In this document: in pieces, positions 1-3,592 of the stretch
How the letters are laid out: each line of letters begins with the position of its first letter
Position numbering within the stretch: position 1 is the first letter of the stretch
NCBI GenBank assembly: GCA_016234155.1
Contig: JACRGZ010000168.1
Location: 1-6,221 of the forward strand
Origin: Nitrospirota bacterium
Lineage (GTDB): Bacteria; Nitrospirota; 9FT-COMBO-42-15; HDB-SIOI813
Length of the DNA stretch: 6,221 nucleotides
Reading direction: 5' to 3'
Translations under genes and position numbers: made by a program
The notes under the pieces: generated by a model
What the model saw: the letters and a program-made list of their open reading frames with translations, nothing else
The model's database searches: none
What the model was told of the DNA's origin: nothing

Positions 1-140
1 ACAATGAGGTGGACACCACCGTGTCAGCCCTGACTTCACTCCTTGAACCGGTAATGATACTCATGATGGGGGTCATAGTCCTGTTTGTCGTGCTCTCGAT
101 ACTGTTACCCATTTTTGAGATGAGCCAGATAGTGAGGTGA
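1..140 (+). CDS. gspF: T2SS inner-membrane platform protein GspF, C-terminal fragment
   Basis: The last 45 codons of a gene that begins before the window, read from base 3 to the TGA at 138-140. The visible residues include LTSLLEPVMILMMGVIV, then a hydrophobic stretch, LLPIFEMSQIV and a stop. The pattern LLEP-hydrophobic-LPIFEM is the usual end of GspF/PilC proteins, where the last transmembrane helix is followed by a short tail. GspF is the polytopic inner-membrane protein that links the GspE ATPase to the pseudopilus. The position directly upstream of gspG, 15 bp away, is the standard T2SS order. PilC of a type IV pilus has a similar tail, but the downstream genes decide for T2SS. Confidence 0.88.
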   Translation, partial: NEVDTTVSALTSLLEPVMILMMGVIVLFVVLSILLPIFEMSQIVR

Positions 141-143
141 ACC

Positions 144-150
144 GGAGGGA
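144..150 (+). promoter_or_regulatory. ribosome binding site of gspG
   Basis: GGAGGGA lies in the 15-bp gap between the gspF stop and the gspG ATG at 156, with 7 bases between GGAGG and the start. It is the strongest Shine-Dalgarno sequence in the operon, fitting the need for a high level of the major pseudopilin. Confidence 0.8.
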
Positions 151-155
151 TAAAT

Positions 156-599
156 ATGAGACTGAAGCGCCTATTAAAATGTAATCGTGGTTTTACCCTC
201 ATCGAGATCATGGTCGTCCTGATCATCATCGGCCTGCTGGCCGGTATTGTTGTCCCAAAGCTTATGGGGAGGACCGAGGAGGCAAAACGCACAAAGACAG
301 TGGTTCAGATAAGGAATCTGCAATCGGCCATTGACCTGTACAGATTAGATAATGGCTCCTATCCTTCTACAGAACAAGGGCTTCAGGCGCTGGTGGAAAA
401 ACCCACCATTGGTGAGATACCAAGGAACTGGAAGGATGGGGGCTATATAGACAAGATCCCAAAGGATGCCTGGGGTAATAGCTATGGGTACATAAGCCCC
501 GGGTTACATGGAGATTATGACCTCTACTCATATGGGGCGGACGGAGACGAGGGTGGCGATGGGAAGAATGCCGACATCCAGAGCTGGAACCTGGAATAA
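156..599 (+). CDS. gspG: T2SS major pseudopilin GspG
   Basis: GspG polymerises into the periplasmic pseudopilus that drives secretion. The 147-residue precursor has a short basic leader (12 residues ending in Gly12) followed by FTLIEIMVV, the type III (prepilin) signal cleaved by GspO/PilD. Glu17 is Glu5 of the mature protein, the residue used in subunit assembly, and the hydrophobic helix runs to about residue 34. Mature length is about 135, normal for the family. Family marks include YRLDNGSYPSTEQGLQAL, DAWGNSYGY and the C-terminal loop GADGDEGGDGKNADIQSW, where GspG proteins bind a calcium ion through acidic residues. The ATG at 156 has a good ribosome binding site and gives a normal leader length. 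It lies between gspF and gspH, both very close, so it is co-transcribed with them. Identification is secure. Confidence 0.97.
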   Translation: MRLKRLLKCNRGFTLIEIMVVLIIIGLLAGIVVPKLMGRTEEAKRTKTVVQIRNLQSAIDLYRLDNGSYPSTEQGLQALVEKPTIGEIPRNWKDGGYIDKIPKDAWGNSYGYISPGLHGDYDLYSYGADGDEGGDGKNADIQSWNLE

Positions 600-603
600 A
601 TAG

Positions 604-1227
604 TTGACGCTCAAAAATGTTCACACCCACTTTCGTGGGTACCCAAAGGAAGGACAAGGCGGCTTCACCCTTATTGAATTATCTCTTATCATACTCCTCA
701 TAGGTGTTGTGCTTGTATTTGCCCTTCCTAAATTAGATAACATAGGGGATACAAAGTTACGCACTGCTGCAAGACGTTTGTCAGGAACAATCCAGTCCCT
801 ATTCGACGAATCTGTGCTGAAAAAAAAGCCCCATCAACTTATCTTTGATATTACGAACAGGTCATACTCTATCGCTGCATCACACTCCTCACCCCCTGCA
901 AATCACCCCCCCACCTTTTTCCTCCCCCCCCTGGTGGGGGGAGGATATGGAGGGGGGGGAGAGGGAGAGGGGGGAGAGGGGGAAGAGGTAGTAGAGATTG
1001 CAAAAAGGGTAAATTTACCTGACAAGATATTCATTAAGGACATTGTAACACTCACAGATGGCAGGATTACTGATGGCAGTGTTTCCATCAGATTCTATCC
1101 CGATGGGTTTGTCGAAAAGAATATTATCCATTTATCAGACGGGAAAAAGGACTATACCCTTGTGACTACCCCGCTTACCGGTAAAGTCAAGATAATGGAG
1201 GGGTATGTGGAGGTGGGTGGTGAATAG
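604..1227 (+). CDS. gspH: T2SS minor pseudopilin GspH with a repeat-derived insertion
   Basis: The 207-residue product carries a prepilin signal, GG then FTLIELSLIILLIGVV (cleavage after Gly20, Glu25 = mature Glu5). The C-terminal half has GspH-like beta strands, with FYPDGFVEKNIIHLSDG and TPLTGKVKIMEGYVEV. GspH is the minor pseudopilin below the I-J-K tip. It starts 4 bp after gspG; a TAG at 601-603 closes the frame upstream and TTG 604 is the only usual start codon before the cleavage site. No good Shine-Dalgarno is visible, so translational coupling to gspG is likely. The oddity is residues about 100-128: Pro-rich, then Gly/Glu-rich (PPTFFLPPLVGGGYGGGGEG), encoded by a GC-rich palindromic element in frame. 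The normal fold resumes at VVEIAKRVNLPDKIFI. The element probably sits in a surface loop. The family call rests on order plus C-terminal motifs; FimT-type pseudopilins are similar. Confidence 0.87.
   Translation: MTLKNVHTHFRGYPKEGQGGFTLIELSLIILLIGVVLVFALPKLDNIGDTKLRTAARRLSGTIQSLFDESVLKKKPHQLIFDITNRSYSIAASHSSPPANHPPTFFLPPLVGGGYGGGGEGEGGEGEEVVEIAKRVNLPDKIFIKDIVTLTDGRITDGSVSIRFYPDGFVEKNIIHLSDGKKDYTLVTTPLTGKVKIMEGYVEVGGE
625..640 (+). repeat. short palindrome in the gspH leader
   Basis: ACCCAC-TTTC-GTGGGT is a perfect 6-bp inverted repeat with a 4-base loop. It lies in the part of gspH encoding the leader removed by prepilin peptidase, just downstream of the TTG start. It may be a remnant of a dispersed repeat or an mRNA hairpin near the start; it is short enough that chance is possible. 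Confidence 0.5.
904..959 (+). repeat. GC-rich palindromic element inside gspH
   Basis: An inner stem CCTCCCCCC (921-929) pairs with GGGGGGAGG (936-944) across a 6-base loop. An outer stem CCCCCCCACC (906-915) pairs with GGAGGGGGGG (949-958) with one mismatch. A G/A-rich tail continues to about 988. The strand asymmetry flips sharply from C-runs to G-runs at the centre. It is translated in frame as gspH residues about 100-128. A related inner stem (CCCTCCCCC / GGGGGAGGG) occurs in the gspI leader at 1346-1377, so this looks like a small dispersed element rather than native coding sequence. Confidence 0.8.
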
Positions 1228-1248
1228 AGAGTGGTGAGTGATGAGTAG

Positions 1249-1270
1249 GGACAGACCTTTAGGTCTGTCC
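1249..1270 (+). repeat. perfect 10-bp palindrome between gspH and gspI
   Basis: GGACAGACCT-TT-AGGTCTGTCC is a perfect 10-bp inverted repeat with a 2-base loop, ending just upstream of the gspI ribosome binding site (1271-1279). There is no T-run after it, so it does not look like an intrinsic terminator. It is more probably a dispersed REP-like sequence or an mRNA-stability hairpin. Confidence 0.75.
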
Positions 1271-1279
1271 AGGGGAAGG
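1271..1279 (+). promoter_or_regulatory. probable ribosome binding site of gspI
   Basis: AGGGGAAGG lies just before the ATG at 1283, 7 bases from AGGGG or 3 from GGAAGG. It follows the palindrome 1249-1270 and is the main reason for preferring ATG 1283 over GTG 1238 or ATG 1241 as the gspI start. Confidence 0.6.
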
Positions 1280-1282
1280 CAA

Positions 1283-1744
1283 ATGTTAAAAGTAAGAGGT
1301 CAGAAGTCACCCCCACCCCTGAAACAAGTTCAGGGCAGGCCCTATCCCTCCCCCGATACCCGATCATGGGGGGAGGGAAAAAGGGAGGGGGATGGCTTTA
1401 CTTTGCTGGAGGTCATGGTCGCTCTGCTCATTATCGCTACATCGTTTGTTGTCCTCCTGCACTCAAGGAATCAGAGTGTTGTTGCGGCAGGTTATGCGAA
1501 GAATGTAACAACGGCTACACTCCTCGCGTCAGAGAAGATGAACGAGATAGAACAGGAAGGGTTTCCGGAAACAGGTGAAGGGAGTAGTAACTTTGGTGAT
1601 GATTTCCCTGGATACACATGGAAGACCACAGTCTCTGACACTGCATACGAGGATGTAAGAGAGGTCAGGGTGCAGGTCCTGTGGGGGGAGGGAAGCGCCC
1701 AAAGGAGTGTTGAGTTGGTAAACTATGTCAAGAAGAAAAAATAA
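1283..1744 (+). CDS. gspI: T2SS minor pseudopilin GspI with an unusually long leader
   Basis: GspI is a minor pseudopilin that forms the tip complex with GspJ and GspK. The sequence after the cleavage Gly is FTLLEVMVALLIIATSFVVL, typical GspI (mature Glu5 present). TTATLLASEKMNEIEQEGFPE follows, then a strand-rich C-terminus ending RSVELVNYVKKKK. The mature part is 115 residues, normal for GspI. From ATG 1283, which has a good ribosome binding site, the leader is 38 residues, much longer than the usual 6-10. In-frame GTG 1238 and ATG 1241 would give 53 and 52. The leader is Pro/Gly/Arg-rich (KSPPPLKQVQGRPYPSPD) and comes from two palindromic repeats (1317-1335 and 1346-1377) lying between start and cleavage site. 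Because the leader is removed, such an insertion would not alter the mature protein. gspH ends 55 bp upstream. Confidence 0.9.
   Translation: MLKVRGQKSPPPLKQVQGRPYPSPDTRSWGEGKREGDGFTLLEVMVALLIIATSFVVLLHSRNQSVVAAGYAKNVTTATLLASEKMNEIEQEGFPETGEGSSNFGDDFPGYTWKTTVSDTAYEDVREVRVQVLWGEGSAQRSVELVNYVKKKK
1317..1335 (+). repeat. CCTGAA-N5-TTCAGG palindrome in the gspI leader
   Basis: CCCTGAA-ACAAG-TTCAGGG is a 7-bp inverted repeat. Its core and spacer match the right arm of the 2520-2592 element (CCCGAA-ACAAG-TTCGGG), so the same repeat family occurs at two places in this operon. It is translated here as part of the GspI leader. Confidence 0.75.
1346..1377 (+). repeat. GC-rich palindrome in the gspI leader
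   Basis: CCCTCCCCC (1346-1354) pairs with GGGGGAGGG (1369-1377) over a 14-base loop, followed by a second G-rich run to about 1391. It ends a few codons before the prepilin cleavage site. It resembles the inner stem of the element inside gspH, suggesting two copies of one family. Confidence 0.75.
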
Positions 1745-1772
1745 AGGATTCCTGAAAAGGGGATAAAAATTG

Positions 1773-1826
1773 TGGAGTGCAACGACTCCAGTCGTTGCAT
1801 GCAAAATCTGGAGATTTTGCACTCCA
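1773..1826 (+). repeat. 54-bp three-stem palindromic element between gspI and gspJ
   Basis: Closing stem TGGAGT (1773-1778) / ACTCCA (1821-1826) encloses two perfect 9-bp hairpins: GCAACGACT-cc-AGTCGTTGC (1779-1798) and GCAAAATCT-gg-AGATTTTGC (1801-1820). The result is a compact three-way junction. The outer ends form a 10-bp terminal inverted repeat, TGGAGTGCAA / TTGCACTCCA. ACTCCA also occurs at the tip of the first hairpin, so alternative folds exist. The perfection of all three stems indicates a recently placed or selected element. It lies between a possible ribosome binding site (AAGGGGA, 1757-1763) and the gspJ ATG at 1845. Confidence 0.9.
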
Positions 1827-1844
1827 GAAGTTTCGCATTTTCGG

Positions 1845-2495
1845 ATGAAACAGTTTAAAAATACCTATGGATTCACCCTGATGGAGGTGCTTATCGCCAC
1901 CGCTATCCTCGCTGTAGTTATGGCAATAGTATATGGGAGCTTTGTCCAGACCCGCAGGGTTATAGGGAGGACAGAGGTTGCGGTAGAGGGATTACGGGGA
2001 ATCCGCGCCTCCTTTAACAGGATAACTTCAGACCTGAGCATGGCCTTCCTCTCAAAGACTAACGACAATACATTCTTTGTAGGCACAGATGAATATGAGG
2101 GCGAATATCCGAGTGACAAGATTGATTTCACATCCTTCTCACACATCCTGCGTAACCGTAATGCAAAAGAGTCCGATCAGATGGAGGTGGGTTATTATCT
2201 GCGAAAAGACTTTGAGGGGGCATCCGTATTGATGAAGAGGGAGAAGAACCGTATAGATGTTAATCCCATGTACGGCGGGAAGACATATGAGTTGTGTGAA
2301 GATATCGTAGGGATTAATTTCAGGTATCTTGATGATGGTGCGTGGCTTGAGAGCTGGGATTCAAGGGTCTCCAAGAAAATACCTGAGACTGTGGAGATAA
2401 CAATAATCACAAAAGACAGCAATGGTACAGAGAGATCATTCAGGACAGTAATAGAGATACCACTCAGGAAGAAGTCGGCACTAAGTGGGGGATGA
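1845..2495 (+). CDS. gspJ: T2SS minor pseudopilin GspJ
   Basis: From ATG 1845 the product has 216 residues: leader MKQFKNTYG, then FTLMEVLIATAILAVVMAIV (cleavage after Gly9, Glu14 = mature Glu5) and a periplasmic domain. The stretch GLRGIRASFNRITSDLSMAF and the late strands VGINFRYLDDGAWLESWDS and IPETVEITI are typical of GspJ, which joins GspI and GspK in the tip complex. Length is normal. ATG 1845 gives an ordinary leader but has no clear Shine-Dalgarno. An in-frame TTG at 1770 has AAGGGGA 6 bases upstream and would translate the 54-bp palindrome into a 34-residue leader. The element may therefore have been inserted between the original ribosome binding site and start codon. The mature protein is the same either way. 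The last codons (LSGG, stop) lie in another short palindrome. Confidence 0.92.
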   Translation: MKQFKNTYGFTLMEVLIATAILAVVMAIVYGSFVQTRRVIGRTEVAVEGLRGIRASFNRITSDLSMAFLSKTNDNTFFVGTDEYEGEYPSDKIDFTSFSHILRNRNAKESDQMEVGYYLRKDFEGASVLMKREKNRIDVNPMYGGKTYELCEDIVGINFRYLDDGAWLESWDSRVSKKIPETVEITIITKDSNGTERSFRTVIEIPLRKKSALSGG

Positions 2496-2503
2496 CCCCC
2501 CAC
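2485..2503 (+). repeat. hairpin over the gspJ stop codon
   Basis: GTGGGGG (2485-2491) pairs with CCCCCAC (2497-2503) over the loop ATGAC, which contains the gspJ stop codon TGA (2493-2495). No T-tract follows, so it is not a standard terminator. It may be a small G/C-run repeat or an mRNA-end stabiliser. Confidence 0.6.
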
Positions 2504-2519
2504 GCTACGGTTAATAATG

Positions 2520-2592
2520 TGTCATCCTGAATTTATTTCAGGATCTCAAACAATGCAGGGTTAGGAGATCCCGAAACAAGTTCGGGATGACA
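2520..2592 (+). repeat. 73-bp inverted doublet of REP-like units between gspJ and gspK
   Basis: Two 28-bp arms (2520-2547 and 2565-2592) are inverted repeats of each other at 24 of 28 positions, separated by 17 bases. Each arm is also a hairpin: CCTGAA-TTTAT-TTCAGG (2526-2542) and CCCGAA-ACAAG-TTCGGG (2570-2586), extendable by AT/AT to 8 bp. The outer ends are TGTCATC / GATGACA. This nested symmetry is like that of BIME/REP doublets or a very small MITE. The core recurs in the gspI leader (1317-1335). It fills most of the gspJ-gspK gap and ends directly before the gspK ribosome binding site. Confidence 0.9.
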
Positions 2593-2598
2593 GGGAGG
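2593..2598 (+). promoter_or_regulatory. ribosome binding site of gspK
   Basis: GGGAGG starts directly after the repeat doublet, 12 bases before ATG 2611. This is slightly long but the best spacing available. The ATG at 2587 lies inside the repeat arm with no Shine-Dalgarno, and TTG 2599 touches the site, so ATG 2611 is preferred. Confidence 0.55.
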
Positions 2599-2610
2599 TT
2601 GTATTTTCAG

Positions 2611-3552
2611 ATGCACATCAGGAATAACAAAGGCATTGCACTTGTCATTACACTACTTGTTCTGACACTCCTTATAGTCTTAATACTCGAGTTCAGTCAA
2701 GGCATGCGTGTAGAGGCAAGGGCAGCCGCAAACTTCAGGGACGATGTAAAGGCATACTACCTTGCACGTTCAGGCGTGACCTTTGCCATTGCCTTATTAG
2801 AGGAAGATGCAAAGACAAACCCGAAAAATGTTGATTCCCTGAACGAGCTGTGGGCACAGAAGCTACCGCCAATACCCCTTGGCGATGGTTTTGTATCGGT
2901 GGAGATAACTGATGAGAGCAGTAAGATCAACATAAATAAATTAGGTGGCGAATCAAATGATAAATGGCATGACTTGATGAGGAGTTTTCTTGAACATTTC
3001 GATATGAAAGAAGATATAGTTGAAGCTATATCCGATTGGATTGACACAAAACCAGCGGAACGTCCCAATGGGGGAGCAGAAAGTAGTTACTACGAAGGAT
3101 TAGAAGAACCCTACGAAGCAAAAAACAACTTACTTGACTCATTGCAGGAATTGCGCTTAGTAAAAGGTATAGACGATGATATATTTGGTAAACTAAGAAA
3201 CTTCCTTACCATTGTTCACTCTGATCCCACTGTTATCTCTGATGGGAAAATAAACATAAATACTGCAAGCAAAGACGTTCTAATGGCTCTCTCTCCTAAC
3301 CTTACTGGAGATATAGCTAATGATATAATAGCTTTTAGACTGGACAATCCATTCAAAACGATATCAAGCATAAAGGAAGTTATTGGAGACGATTCGCCTA
3401 TCTTTAATGAAATATCAAGTATTATTGCAGTTAATAGCAACTTTTTTACGATTACATCAACCGGAGAAGTAAACCAAATCAGGAAAAAGATAAACGCTAT
3501 AATAGAGAGGAAAAGTAATAAAACAGACATCATTTACTGGCGTGTTGAGTGA
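2611..3552 (+). CDS. gspK: T2SS minor pseudopilin GspK (tip subunit)
   Basis: GspK caps the pseudopilus tip in complex with GspI and GspJ. From ATG 2611 the product has 313 residues: leader MHIRNNKG, then IALVITLLVLTLLIVLILEF. It lacks the Glu at mature position 5, as expected of GspK. Family features in order are DDVKAYYLARSGVTFAIALL, VEITDESSKININKL, AISDWIDTKPAERPNGGAES, YEAKNNLLDSLQELRLVKGI, and a second ININTASKDVLMAL segment of the helix-rich SAM/HhH-like domain. The end IIYWRVE resembles the usual GspK terminus, so the gene looks complete. ATG 2587 would add 8 residues encoded inside a repeat arm. The second half is clearly more AT-rich than the first. Downstream, instead of gspL/gspM, a convergent peptidase gene ends 40 bp away, and no terminator hairpin is seen between. 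Confidence 0.94.
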   Translation: MHIRNNKGIALVITLLVLTLLIVLILEFSQGMRVEARAAANFRDDVKAYYLARSGVTFAIALLEEDAKTNPKNVDSLNELWAQKLPPIPLGDGFVSVEITDESSKININKLGGESNDKWHDLMRSFLEHFDMKEDIVEAISDWIDTKPAERPNGGAESSYYEGLEEPYEAKNNLLDSLQELRLVKGIDDDIFGKLRNFLTIVHSDPTVISDGKININTASKDVLMALSPNLTGDIANDIIAFRLDNPFKTISSIKEVIGDDSPIFNEISSIIAVNSNFFTITSTGEVNQIRKKINAIIERKSNKTDIIYWRVE

Positions 3553-3592
3553 ATTCCCCTCTGTAAAACTAACGTTTATAACTAATGTAACT

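Noticed and set aside
367..657. Open frame of 96 codons on the - strand opposite gspG
   Set aside because: It lies wholly opposite gspG and the start of gspH, both with clear family motifs, and shows no domain of its own.
617..660. ATG at 617 as an alternative start of gspH
   Set aside because: It is out of frame with the prepilin signal GG/FTLIEL, so TTG 604 is kept.
1249..1270. Possible intrinsic terminator
   Set aside because: The stem is good but no T-run follows on either side, and it is directly upstream of a ribosome binding site in an operon.
1366..1578. Open frame of 70 codons on the + strand within gspI
   Set aside because: It is in a different frame from the FTLLEVMVAL prepilin sequence and is Gly/Cys/Arg-rich with no recognisable family.
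2485..2503. Possible terminator after gspJ
   Set aside because: GC-rich hairpin without a T-tract; gspK continues in the same direction and belongs to the same machine.
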